Below, in pieces: positions 9,890-18,513 of a stretch of 39,899 nucleotides of DNA (position 1 is the first letter of the stretch; each line of letters begins with the position of its first letter). The notes under the pieces are model-generated. The model was not told where the DNA came from. It worked only from the letters and a program-made list of their open reading frames with translations, and did not search any database. Source of the DNA: Methylobacillus rhizosphaerae. Lineage in GTDB: Bacteria; Pseudomonadota; Gammaproteobacteria; Burkholderiales; Methylophilaceae. The translations under genes and the position numbers were made by a program. The DNA lies in contig NZ_FZOA01000010.1 of the NCBI RefSeq assembly GCF_900187985.1, positions 1 through 39,899 of the forward strand, read 5' to 3'.

Positions 9890-10765
9890 TCAGTCTGTGC
9901 CTAGAACCAGTCCAGACTCGCGTAATTCCAACGCTTTCAGCGTGTTCTGCATCAAGGTGGCGACAGTCATCGGGCCCACACCGCCAGGTACTGGTGTTAT
10001 CCAGGCTGCGCGTTCGCTGGCAGCTGCGAATTCGACATCTCCACACAGGCTGCCATCTGCCATACGGTTGATACCGATATCGATCACGACAGCTCCCGGC
10101 TTAATCCAGTCACCTTTGACGAGATGAGGTTTGCCTGCTGCTGCAACCACAATATCTGCACGTTCAATATTCGCTTTTAAATCCTTGGTATGGCGATGAC
10201 AGCTGGTCACTGTACATCCTGCAAGCAATAGCTCCAATGCCATGGGGCGGCCAACATGGTTGGATACGCCAACGACCACGGCATCCATGCCCAGCAGTTT
10301 GATGCCTGTGGATTGCAGGAGCTTGATGACGCCATAGGGAGTACAGGAACGTAATGTCGGTTGGCGTACAGCCAGCCTGCCTATATTGTATGGATGGAAG
10401 CCATCCACATCCTTGGATGCGCTGATGGATTCAATGATTTTCTTTTCTTCTATATGTGCGGGTACTGGAGACTGTACAAGAATGCCATCTACCTCATCAT
10501 TGGCATTCAGTTCATTGATTAATGCCAGTAGCTCCGCTTCGGTAGTCGTGCTTGGCAGGTTGTATGCCAGCGAGCGGATGCCGGTTTTCTCACAGGCCAG
10601 TCTTTTATTGCGTACATAAATCGTAGAGGCGGGATCTTCGCCAAGCAGAACCACTGCCAAGGAGGGGGCGCGTAGCCCATTCTGTAACCGCTTGTCTACT
10701 AATGACTTTGTCTCAGAGAGCGTAACTTCAGCAATAGATTTTCCGTTGATGATTTGGGCAGTCAT
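9890..10765 (-). CDS. folD: Bifunctional methylenetetrahydrofolate dehydrogenase/cyclohydrolase
   Basis: A 291-residue enzyme interconverting 5,10-methylene-, methenyl- and 10-formyl-tetrahydrofolate, central to one-carbon metabolism. Visible features are [14 protein letters not shown] with the catalytic-type lysine, the DGILVQ block, [34 protein letters not shown] and the C-terminal [20 protein letters not shown]. Three normally strong positions differ: VQSPVP instead of VQLPLP, SCTP instead of PCTP, and GVSNHVGRP instead of GRSNIVGRP. Length is normal, so it is probably functional, possibly with altered cofactor contacts. It is divergent from the tRNA operon. Confidence 0.93.
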   Translation of the reverse strand: MTAQIINGKSIAEVTLSETKSLVDKRLQNGLRAPSLAVVLLGEDPASTIYVRNKRLACEKTGIRSLAYNLPSTTTEAELLALINELNANDEVDGILVQSPVPAHIEEKKIIESISASKDVDGFHPYNIGRLAVRQPTLRSCTPYGVIKLLQSTGIKLLGMDAVVVGVSNHVGRPMALELLLAGCTVTSCHRHTKDLKANIERADIVVAAAGKPHLVKGDWIKPGAVVIDIGINRMADGSLCGDVEFAAASERAAWITPVPGGVGPMTVATLMQNTLKALELRESGLVLGTD

Positions 10766-10809
10766 GACATCTTGTTTCGAAAATAATGCGATATTTTAGC
10801 AGAAATCGT

Positions 10810-10838
10810 TTGACCTTCATTCGGGACTACGCTATATT
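10810..10838 (+). promoter_or_regulatory. Promoter of the tRNA operon
   Basis: TTGACC (10810-10815), a 17-base spacer and TATATT (10833-10838) sit just upstream of tRNA-Pro, placing the start only a few bases before the mature 5' end at 10848. The stretch after the -10 box is C-rich. Confidence 0.7.
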
Positions 10839-10847
10839 TCTGCCTCT

Positions 10848-10924
10848 CGGGGTGTAGCGTAGCCTGGTAGCGCGCCTGGTTTGGGACCAGGATGTCGGGA
10901 GTTCGAATCTCTCCACCCCGACCA
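10848..10924 (+). tRNA. tRNA-Pro (anticodon TGG)
   Basis: 77 bases with encoded CCA. The acceptor CGGGGTG pairs with CACCCCG, the D-arm is AGCGTAGCCTGGTAGCG, and the anticodon stem CCTGG/CCAGG encloses loop TTTGGGA with TGG at 10882-10884. The T-loop TTCGAAT is present. It is the first gene of a three-tRNA operon. Confidence 0.96.
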
Positions 10925-10950
10925 AATTTTAATGTTGATTGTCCGACAAT

Positions 10951-11027
10951 CTGCCCGTAGCTCAACCGGATAGAGCACCAGCCTTCTAAGCTGGGGGTTA
11001 CAGGTTCGATTCCTGTCGGGCAGGCCA
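10951..11027 (+). tRNA. tRNA-Arg (anticodon TCT)
   Basis: 77 bases with encoded CCA. The acceptor CTGCCCG pairs with CGGGCAG, and the anticodon stem CCAGC/GCTGG encloses CTTCTAA with TCT at 10985-10987. The T-arm is ACAGG-TTCGATT-CCTGT. The T-stem has one A-T closing pair as expected. Confidence 0.96.
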
Positions 11028-11065
11028 TTAATATCAATCACCGGATGCATAGTTCGGTTTCAGCG

Positions 11066-11141
11066 GTGGCTGTAGCTCAGTTGGTAGAGCCCTGGATTGT
11101 GATTCCAGTTGTCGTGGGTTCGAGCCCCATCAGCCACCCCA
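11066..11141 (+). tRNA. tRNA-His (anticodon GTG)
   Basis: 76 bases with encoded CCA. The acceptor GTGGCTG pairs with CAGCCAC, and the base at 11065 (G) facing the discriminator C is the G-1 characteristic of tRNA-His. The anticodon stem CTGGA/TCCAG encloses TTGTGAT with GTG at 11099-11101. No clear intrinsic terminator was seen in the following 270 bases, which hold no recognisable gene. Confidence 0.96.
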
Positions 11142-11419
11142 TCATATCCTCTTGTATCAAGATAAATATATGCTTATAGTATGCGCTAGTTGTGCATGCT
11201 TTCCATCTAATGGCCATGCGCAATATTTGCATGTTTGATGAGCTGAAAGGCTGTGAGTGCATTCATGGTATGTGCTGATCGCCATTCACCGGTCAGGGGA
11301 GGCCGGGTAATATCAAATTTGCAATGGTGCTTTAGCAGTAGGCTTTATTCCTGAAAAAATACACTTGAAAGTGAGCGGTTTGCGCTTTCCAAGTGAATAA
11401 TACGAAATTGGGAGGAGTC

Positions 11420-12460
11420 ATGGGTCATGATGACCATGGGGATCTGCTTGGTGCAAGTTTGCCGATGCAAACGCTGCGTATACAAATTGCGCAGTTTTCC
11501 AACGCACCGTTTTCCGTGTTAATTGAAGGGGAATCAGGTAGCGGCAAGGATCTGGTTGCCAGGTACCTGCATCACTCCAGCCAGCGTTCCGCTTTTCCCT
11601 TTCTCTCTCTTAATTGTGCTGCCATTCCCCCCGGCCTTGCCGAGTCTATATTGTTCGGTCATGGCAAAGGCGCGTTCACTGGTGCTGTTAATACACGTAG
11701 TGGTTACTTTGCGGAAGCAGGTCATGGCACCCTGTTTCTGGATGAAGTAGGTGAGCTGACACCGGCGCTACAGGCAAAATTGTTACATGTGTTGGAAAAT
11801 GGCGAATACCAGCGTATCGGGGAAACCCAGGCCCGACGCAGTCATGCACGTATTATTGCAGCGACAAACCGTGACTTGCGCAAAGAGGTACGGGAGGGCC
11901 GATTTCGTATTGACCTTTATCATCGGTTAAGTGTGTTTTCTATTCTGGTGCCGCCCTTGCGTGATTTGGGTCAGGACAGGAATTTGCTGCTGCAGCATTT
12001 CAAGGTTTTGTATGCGAAAGAAGCCGGGCAACGTCCCTTTGATCTGGATGAGCAGGCCAACCAGCGTTGGATGGATTACTGCTTCCCTGGCAATGTGCGT
12101 GAATTACGCAATATTATCATCCGCCTGACTGCCAAATATGCCGGTCAGACCGTGACCGAAGCACAGTTGAATGCCGAGCTTGACCTGATGCATACCGGTA
12201 TGGAAGAAGTGGCAAGCCATGCCATGGACCTGCCCGTAGGGGCCAATGTAAAAACGATGACAGGGTTGGCACGCAAGCATTTGCAGGTACACACCCATGT
12301 CAACCTCAACCAGATTCTCAAGGCCTGGGAGTCGGCTTACGTTGATGCGGCCATGAACATGACTCATGGTAATCAAACCCAGGCAGCCCGATTGTTGGGT
12401 GTTAATCGTACTACCTTGTACAGCCGTATGCAGTTGCAGCAAAGTTATAAGGGTGAATAA
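11420..12460 (+). CDS. Sigma-54 dependent transcriptional activator without sensory domain
   Basis: A 346-residue bacterial enhancer-binding protein. The AAA+ domain begins almost at the N terminus: Walker A GESGSGKD (about 37-44), the sigma-54-contacting loop GAFTGA (84-89), Walker B LFLDEVGEL (about 105), then the arginine-rich sensor segment. A Fis-type helix-turn-helix NQTQAARLLGVNRTTLYSRM (about 318-337) ends the protein. No receiver, GAF or PAS domain precedes the AAA+ core, as in PspF. The start is ATG 11420, preceded by GGGAGGAG (11410-11417); a GTG nine codons upstream lacks such a site. It directly precedes the pilus operon and may control it (inference). Confidence 0.9.
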   Translation: MGHDDHGDLLGASLPMQTLRIQIAQFSNAPFSVLIEGESGSGKDLVARYLHHSSQRSAFPFLSLNCAAIPPGLAESILFGHGKGAFTGAVNTRSGYFAEAGHGTLFLDEVGELTPALQAKLLHVLENGEYQRIGETQARRSHARIIAATNRDLRKEVREGRFRIDLYHRLSVFSILVPPLRDLGQDRNLLLQHFKVLYAKEAGQRPFDLDEQANQRWMDYCFPGNVRELRNIIIRLTAKYAGQTVTEAQLNAELDLMHTGMEEVASHAMDLPVGANVKTMTGLARKHLQVHTHVNLNQILKAWESAYVDAAMNMTHGNQTQAARLLGVNRTTLYSRMQLQQSYKGE

Positions 12461-12594
12461 GTAGTGTGAGTGTACACACATCCTGCCTGGAGCATCCGCG
12501 ATTCACGGGAGTGATGGGATAGCCTGATGCCTGGCTCCGGTTAGAGATGGTGAAATAAAACAAGAAAATTGTATATCAGTCGGGGAGGTGGATT

Positions 12595-14433
12595 TTGTCA
12601 ATCGCAATGACAAGAGTTGCCGGGATGTTGATTATGCCAGCCATATTCGGCCTGGCAGGATGCGTTCATCAACCTGCGGTGACTCCTTCCGATGGTCATA
12701 TCGACGAGTCGCGGTTTCCGCACCAGGTACCGGATACAGTAATTCCCAGGCCGGTCAAAAGTAGTCATTACCTTCCTCCTCCCAGACCCAGGCTCAAGGA
12801 GCCGACATACAGTCTCGTAGTCAATGATGTGCCGGTCAAGGATATCCTGTTTGCATTGGCGCGTGAAAGTCAGCTGAATGTTGATATCCATCCTGCCATT
12901 CAGGGGAGAGCTACCCTGAATGCCATAGACCAGACATTACCTGCCATATTGCAACGCCTGGCGCAGCAAGTAGACCTGACATACCGCGTAGATGGCAACG
13001 TATTAAGCATTACGCCAGACTTGCCAGTATTGCGGAATTACAAAGTGGATTACGTCAATATGTCACGGGATACGACAGGATTTATTGGCGTGGCGGCAGA
13101 GATCGCCAGTACCGGGCGTAGCGCCTCCACCACAAGCAGTGCAGGCGGCAACGCTGCAGCGGGTAATGCGACAATAACTGGCGTGGGTGTGGCGAACAGC
13201 TCGCGGACAGCAGTGAACAGTATTGCTGCCAATCATTTCTGGGACACATTGATCCGGAACCTGAAAGACCTGCTGGCGGAAACGGACAAAGAAGTGATGA
13301 TCGCCAGAACTGTCAGTCCGGTACAGACCGTGGATGTAATGACTGAAAATGAGACAGGGGATGGCGGCGATGAGCCTGCAGTTGCGCAAACAAGGACACC
13401 GGCTGGAGCGGCAGACAGGGAGCAGACACGTGCGGAATATAAGACTCTGTTCGCTGCGACTGTGATTGCCAGCCCGGAAACAGGCGTGATCAGTATACGC
13501 GCTACCAACCGCCAGCACGAAAAAGTGCAGGAGTTTCTTGATCAGGTCATGAGCAGTGCCAGAAAGCAGGTGCTGATTGAAGCATCCATTGTCGAAGTGA
13601 CGTTGAATGATACTTACCAGGCCGGTATTGATTGGCGCCGGCTTGGTAACGGTTTCAACATGACCAATGCTTTGGGGTTGAGTGATGTACTGAGGCCTGC
13701 TGGTGTGGCGGGTGCTGCAGGTAGTGAAGTTCCTTTCAGTATCGGTTATGCCAGTACCAACAGCGACCTCAGTTTCAGTTTGAGGCTGCTGCAACAGTTT
13801 GGCGATACCAAGGTGCTTTCCAGCCCTAAATTGATGGTCCTGAACAATCAAACGGCAGTCCTCAAGGTTGTGGATAACCTGGTGTATTTCACGATCCAGT
13901 CACAGGTGTCACAAGGGTTGGGACAGGGCGCTACCAATCTCCAGTCAATTACGACCACGCCCAATACCGTACCCGTAGGGATGGTGATGAGCGTCACGCC
14001 TCAAATCAATGACGACGGGCAAGTCAATATCAACGTGCGGCCTACCATTTCCAGAGTCTTGAGTTATATCGATGATCCCAATCCACAATTGATTGCGGGC
14101 GGCACGCGTATCGTCAGCCGGATTCCGCAGATCCAGGTACGTGAGTTTGAGTCGATGCTGCGAGTGAATAGCGGCGATACCGCAGTACTGGGCGGGTTGA
14201 TGCAGGACAACATACAAAACGCTTCGGACAATGTGCCCGGTATTTCCAGGATTCCCTTGCTGGGCAAGCTGTTTACTGCGCGCAGCAACTTCAATGTCAA
14301 GACCGAACTGGTGATCTTCATGCGGCCTGTTGTTATTCAGCATGCCAGCCTGGAAAGTGGGGAGTTGGGCGCTTATAAGCAATATCTACCGGCCCAACAA
14401 TTACAGAGACTGATTGATGAGACCGTTCATTAA
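12595..14433 (+). CDS. mshL: MSHA-type pilus secretin lipoprotein, MshL-like
   Basis: A 612-residue outer-membrane secretin. The N terminus has a hydrophobic stretch ending in the lipobox LAGC (Cys23), so it should be lipidated. An STN/N0-like domain (LVVNDVPVKDILFALARES, about 73-145) is followed by the YKVDYVNMSRDT linker typical of MshL, then a glycine/alanine/serine/threonine-rich loop (about 172-200). The secretin domain (about 320-600) includes VPVGMVMSVTPQINDDGQV (about 460) and ends LVIFMRPVVI. The start is TTG 12595, 6 bases after GGAGGT (12584-12589); ATG 12607 is too far from it. It is the first gene of the pilus operon. Confidence 0.88.
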   Translation: MSIAMTRVAGMLIMPAIFGLAGCVHQPAVTPSDGHIDESRFPHQVPDTVIPRPVKSSHYLPPPRPRLKEPTYSLVVNDVPVKDILFALARESQLNVDIHPAIQGRATLNAIDQTLPAILQRLAQQVDLTYRVDGNVLSITPDLPVLRNYKVDYVNMSRDTTGFIGVAAEIASTGRSASTTSSAGGNAAAGNATITGVGVANSSRTAVNSIAANHFWDTLIRNLKDLLAETDKEVMIARTVSPVQTVDVMTENETGDGGDEPAVAQTRTPAGAADREQTRAEYKTLFAATVIASPETGVISIRATNRQHEKVQEFLDQVMSSARKQVLIEASIVEVTLNDTYQAGIDWRRLGNGFNMTNALGLSDVLRPAGVAGAAGSEVPFSIGYASTNSDLSFSLRLLQQFGDTKVLSSPKLMVLNNQTAVLKVVDNLVYFTIQSQVSQGLGQGATNLQSITTTPNTVPVGMVMSVTPQINDDGQVNINVRPTISRVLSYIDDPNPQLIAGGTRIVSRIPQIQVREFESMLRVNSGDTAVLGGLMQDNIQNASDNVPGISRIPLLGKLFTARSNFNVKTELVIFMRPVVIQHASLESGELGAYKQYLPAQQLQRLIDETVH

Positions 14434-15577
14434 TACATTGCAATCAGAAAAAACCGTGAGGCGCCGGCTACTGGCTGAGGGTGATGGATTGAGGATGCCT
14501 GAAATGGATGGAAGGCCGGTATCAACGGATGTACCTCAGCCCAACAGCAGCCAGTCTCGGCACGCTGATATGAATGTTAGTACGCAGGCCGTGGCAGGCC
14601 GCCCTCGGAAGCGGAACGGCGGATGGTCGCCAACGGCACAATGGATGACGTTGCTGGCTCTGCTTTTGTCAGGCATGGGAGGCGTAGTGTGGTATGTCAT
14701 GACGCTGATACAGCCTGTCATGGCGCAAGCCAGAAATCAGCCGATCAATATGCCGGCAGCTGTAGGCGCTGGCAGTGTCAACGCTGGGGAGTCGATGATT
14801 GCAACGGCAAGTGCCATGGAGGATGTGCCGGAATCACCTTTGCTGGCGGATACATTATCTGTCATGGCGGTATTCACGCCAGAGCAGGAGGTACCACCAG
14901 TGCTGGAAGCTGTGCCCACAGAGGAGGAGTCCCTGCCGCAACAGCAGACGCCGAATACCACCTCCAGCCTGTCCGCAAGTCATCATATAGTGCTGAGTCG
15001 TGGGCACGCGGCAGAGAATCAATGGGTGCAGACAGCATATGCCGCGTTCAACCGGGGAGAGATGCAGGAAGCGGAGCAGGCCTACCTCCAAGCAGCACAG
15101 GCGGATGCGCGCAACGTGGATGCCTTATTGGGCATGGCGGTGATTGCCGTGCATCAGGGGCGTGATCAGGAAGCTGTCAGTTGGTATGAAAAAGTGCTGG
15201 CAGTCGAACCACGTCATAGTGAGGCGCAATCTGCCTTGCTGGAGTTGCATGCGCAACTTGAGTCAGGTCTTAGTGAGTCAGCACTGAAAAGTCTGGTCAG
15301 TCAGCAGCCGGATGCGGCATACGTGCATGCAGCACTAGGGTATTTCTATGCCGTACGGAAGCAATGGGTATTGGCGCAACAGGCATATTTCCGCGCATAT
15401 CAGCTGGAAGCAGGCAATCCTGAGCATGTATTCAACCTGGCGGTCAGCCTGGATCAGATGGGAAAGCAGGCGATTGCCCTGGAATATTACCAACAGGCAC
15501 AAGGTCTATTGGCGAACCAGTCATCAGGCGCGATAGATCAAATACAACTGGCTGCCAGGATACGGCAGCTTCAATAG
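14417..15577 (+). CDS. mshN: TPR-repeat pilus biogenesis protein, MshN-like
   Basis: A 386-residue inner-membrane protein. About 75 cytoplasmic residues, basic before the membrane (GRPRKRNGGW), precede a single membrane segment (about 77-98, WMTLLALLLSGMGGVVWYVM). A proline/glutamate-rich periplasmic linker follows, then tetratricopeptide repeats from about 195 (AYAAFNRGEMQEAEQAYLQA; DALLGMAVIAVHQGRDQEA; VFNLAVSLDQMGKQAIALEY). The start ATG 14417 overlaps the mshL stop by 17 bases, so translation is likely coupled. Position between secretin and ATPase genes matches MshN of MSHA systems; sequence identity outside the TPRs is weak. Confidence 0.75.
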   Translation: MRPFINTLQSEKTVRRRLLAEGDGLRMPEMDGRPVSTDVPQPNSSQSRHADMNVSTQAVAGRPRKRNGGWSPTAQWMTLLALLLSGMGGVVWYVMTLIQPVMAQARNQPINMPAAVGAGSVNAGESMIATASAMEDVPESPLLADTLSVMAVFTPEQEVPPVLEAVPTEEESLPQQQTPNTTSSLSASHHIVLSRGHAAENQWVQTAYAAFNRGEMQEAEQAYLQAAQADARNVDALLGMAVIAVHQGRDQEAVSWYEKVLAVEPRHSEAQSALLELHAQLESGLSESALKSLVSQQPDAAYVHAALGYFYAVRKQWVLAQQAYFRAYQLEAGNPEHVFNLAVSLDQMGKQAIALEYYQQAQGLLANQSSGAIDQIQLAARIRQLQ

Positions 15578-15601
15578 TTGTTGTTTTCTTGGAGGACGTG
15601 C

Positions 15602-17302
15602 ATGGAAGCTCAACGTCACACTCTCCACCTGGGAGATTTTATGGTGCAACAGGGCCTAATCAGCCCCGATCAACTGCGCATTGCACTCATTGAGCAGGAA
15701 CATAGCCGGATGCCGCTGGGCAAGCAGCTGGTGCAGCTGGGTTTTGTCATGGAGTCTGTTGTACGAGACCTGATGGCGCATGCCATGGGAGAAGAGAGTA
15801 TTGATCTGTCCGCAGTCGTAGCGGATGCGGAGGCAATCGCTCTGGTCCAGGAGAGTGTTGCACGTCGCTATCATGTGTTGCCCGTGGCATTTGATACGAC
15901 ACAACGCTTACTCACGGTGGCCGTATCCGATATGTTCAATGTCGTGGCCATGGATCAGTTGCGTGCCGCGATCGGAGCGCATATACAGGTCAAAGCCGTG
16001 CTGGCGGCAGAAACCCAGTTAGAGGAATACATAGACCAGTTTTACGGCTATGAACTGTCCGTGGATGGTATTTTGCGTGAAATAGAAACTGGTGAAATTG
16101 ACTACCAGAGCCTGCAAGCCTCAGGAAACGAATATACGCATCCTGTAGTGCGACTAGTCGGGGCCTTGCTTATGGATGCTGTCAAGCGGGGCGCTTCGGA
16201 TATCCATTTTGAACCGGAGTCGGCTTTTCTGCGCATCCGGTATCGCATCGATGGTGTTCTGCAGCAAATCCGTAGCCTGCATAACACCTATTGGCCCGGG
16301 ATTGCAGTGCGGCTCAAGGTGATCAGCGGCATGGACATTGCCGAGACGCGTGCGCCGCAGGATGGACGCCTGAATATGAATCTCGGGGGGCGGCCAATCG
16401 ATTTTCGCGTTGCGAGCCATCCCATGATACACGGTGAAAATATCGTACTGCGTGTACTGGATCGTGAAAAATCGATTATCCCGCTTGAACGGATGAGTTT
16501 GCGCGGCAATGCGCTGAACGAACTCAAACTCATGATGACGCGCCCGGAAGGCATCCTGATCGTGACCGGGCCAACGGGGAGTGGCAAGACCACAACCCTG
16601 TATTCATTGCTGTCTTTCCAGAACAGCGAGGCGGTGAATATCATGACGCTGGAAGACCCGGTGGAGTATCCGGTTGCCATGATGCGCCAGACCTCGGTGG
16701 CCGAGGTCAATAAAGTAGATTTTGCCAATGGTATTCGCTCCATCATGCGCCAGGACCCAGACATTATCCTGGTGGGGGAAATCCGGGATGCGGATACGGC
16801 AACGATGGCGTTCCGTGCAGCGATGACTGGGCATCAGGTATTCAGCACCCTGCATACCAACTCTGCGCTTGGCACCTTTTCCCGCTTGCTGGATATTGGT
16901 ATTTCGCCTGACATCATGGCAGGCAATATCATAGGCGTTGTGGCGCAACGCCTGGTGCGCGTCCTGTGCAGACATTGCAAAGAGGCATATACCGCTGACG
17001 AGGATGAGCAGCGCCTGCTTGCAACATCTGGCGTTGAAACCACGTTATATCGTGCGACAGGGTGTCCGCGCTGTAATTTCACGGGTTATCGGGGGCGGAT
17101 GGCGATTATGGAGCTGTTACGTATCGATAGTGCGATGGATGCCTTGATCGCCCGCCGCGCGCATGTTGAGGAAATGCGCGACCTGGCCATGGCGCAGGGG
17201 TTTTCCACCATGGCGGAAGATGGTGTGCAGCGTGTCCTGGAAGGCGTCACCAGCCTGGCAGAAGTGATGCGGGTGATTGACCTGACGAGCCGGGTGCGAT
17301 AA
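15602..17302 (+). CDS. mshE: Pilus extension ATPase with MshEN domain, MshE-like
   Basis: A 566-residue GspE/PilB-family hexameric ATPase. The N-terminal MshEN region carries LGDFMVQQGLISPDQLRIAL (about 7-26) followed by IEQ, a good match to the c-di-GMP-binding pattern of LGxxL with later LxxxLxxQ. The second copy (PLGKQLVQLGFVMESVVRDL) is degenerate at the final Gln. Walker A GPTGSGKTTT (about 323), the His/Asp boxes, Walker B DIILVGEIRD (about 387) and a zinc site CRHC/CPRC (about 456 and 488) follow. GGAGG (15591-15595) fixes the ATG at 15602. It lies 24 bases after mshN. Confidence 0.92.
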   Translation: MEAQRHTLHLGDFMVQQGLISPDQLRIALIEQEHSRMPLGKQLVQLGFVMESVVRDLMAHAMGEESIDLSAVVADAEAIALVQESVARRYHVLPVAFDTTQRLLTVAVSDMFNVVAMDQLRAAIGAHIQVKAVLAAETQLEEYIDQFYGYELSVDGILREIETGEIDYQSLQASGNEYTHPVVRLVGALLMDAVKRGASDIHFEPESAFLRIRYRIDGVLQQIRSLHNTYWPGIAVRLKVISGMDIAETRAPQDGRLNMNLGGRPIDFRVASHPMIHGENIVLRVLDREKSIIPLERMSLRGNALNELKLMMTRPEGILIVTGPTGSGKTTTLYSLLSFQNSEAVNIMTLEDPVEYPVAMMRQTSVAEVNKVDFANGIRSIMRQDPDIILVGEIRDADTATMAFRAAMTGHQVFSTLHTNSALGTFSRLLDIGISPDIMAGNIIGVVAQRLVRVLCRHCKEAYTADEDEQRLLATSGVETTLYRATGCPRCNFTGYRGRMAIMELLRIDSAMDALIARRAHVEEMRDLAMAQGFSTMAEDGVQRVLEGVTSLAEVMRVIDLTSRVR

Positions 17303-17307
17303 ACGCA

Positions 17308-18513
17308 ATGCCAACCTATATCTACAAGGCGATGGATCAGGCGGGCAAATCTGCGCGGGGGCAGATTGAGGCGCTGAACGATGTGGACCTGGAGTTGCGG
17401 CTGAAGCGTATTGGCCTGGACCTGGTCACCTTCCGGCCAGCTGCCATGCATACTTACTTTTTCCGTCGCCATCGTGTCAGCCTGCAGGAGTTGGCAATGT
17501 TCTGTTTCCAGATGGAACAGCTGACAGCTGCCGGCGTCCCTTTACTGGCCGGGCTGATGGATGTGCGCAGCAGTACGTCCAATCCACATTTCCAGGCCGT
17601 GATTGGCGCGCTGGTGACATCGGTGGAAGGGGGAAAGCTGCTGTCACAGGCGCTAGCGGAGTATCCGCATATATTTAATCGCGTGTTTGTCAGCCTGGTT
17701 CGCGCAGGGGAGCAGACCGGACACATTCCTGAGATATTCCAGCACCTGACGTCCACTCTGAAATGGCAGGATGAACTGATGGCGCACACCAAAAAGCTGC
17801 TGGCCTATCCATTATTTGTGCTGGTGGTGGTATTGGGGGCAACGGTATTCCTCATGGCGTACCTGGTGCCGCAGATGGTGACGTTTCTGGGCAATATGGG
17901 ACAGGAGCTCCCGCTGCAGACTCGCATGATCATTGCCATCTCGCATGCAGTAGTCAATTACTGGTGGCTGATGATAGCTATTCCCGCAGTGCTGGTACTG
18001 CTGCTGATTGCAGCCATGGGCTTCAGTCCACAAATGCGTTATCGCGTTGACTGGGTCAAGCTGCATTTGCCAGTGACAGGCAATATTCTCAACAAAATCA
18101 TATTGGCACGCTTTTCGCGCTATTTCGCCTTGATGTACCAGACAGGTATCCCGGTGTTGGACGGTATACGGCATTGTGAAGGAGTGGTGGGCAATCATGT
18201 GATTGCTGAGGCCCTGAACCAGGCATGGCAGCAGATCAGCGCAGGTACCAGCATGAGTGACAGTTTCCGCAATGTGGCGCTTTTTCCGCCGCTGGTGGTG
18301 CGCATGATACGGGTGGGTGAGCAGACCGGTGGGTTGGACCGGGCATTGCTGAATATCAGTTATTTTTATGACCGTGACGTCAATGAGTCGATAGAAAAGA
18401 TGCTGAATATGATAGAGCCAGTGCTTACTGTCGTGCTGGGTGTCATTCTTGCCTTCATCATGTTTGCTGTGCTGGGGCCGGTGTACGACGCATTTGGCCA
18501 GTTGGGGATATGA
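17308..18513 (+). CDS. mshG: Type II secretion F-domain platform protein, MshG-like
   Basis: A 401-residue inner-membrane platform protein of the PilC/GspF family. The N terminus PTYIYKAMDQAGKSARGQIEA is typical. Two repeated GspF domains follow, each with the LVRAGEQTG / IRVGEQTGGLDRAL signature (about 131 and 335), and hydrophobic segments near 168-192, 217-242 and 370-395. It lies 5 bases after mshE, and its stop overlaps the next start in ATGA (18510-18513). Confidence 0.92.
   Translation: MPTYIYKAMDQAGKSARGQIEALNDVDLELRLKRIGLDLVTFRPAAMHTYFFRRHRVSLQELAMFCFQMEQLTAAGVPLLAGLMDVRSSTSNPHFQAVIGALVTSVEGGKLLSQALAEYPHIFNRVFVSLVRAGEQTGHIPEIFQHLTSTLKWQDELMAHTKKLLAYPLFVLVVVLGATVFLMAYLVPQMVTFLGNMGQELPLQTRMIIAISHAVVNYWWLMIAIPAVLVLLLIAAMGFSPQMRYRVDWVKLHLPVTGNILNKIILARFSRYFALMYQTGIPVLDGIRHCEGVVGNHVIAEALNQAWQQISAGTSMSDSFRNVALFPPLVVRMIRVGEQTGGLDRALLNISYFYDRDVNESIEKMLNMIEPVLTVVLGVILAFIMFAVLGPVYDAFGQLGI

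Noticed and set aside
11142-11392. A regulatory RNA or small gene in the gap between tRNA-His and the sigma-54 activator
   Set aside because: Only short imperfect stems (around TCTTG/CAAGA and GCATG/CATGC) and no convincing open frame, promoter or T-run were found.
12461-12594. Possible sigma-54 promoter before mshL (GGGATAGCCTGATGCC near 12516 and TGGCTC near 12532)
   Set aside because: The first keeps only the GG and GC positions of the -24/-12 consensus, and the second lacks GC at the required spacing.
13063-13851. A 262-codon minus-strand open frame inside the secretin gene
   Set aside because: Its composition is not protein-like, there is no ribosome binding site, and it is fully antisense to a well-supported gene.
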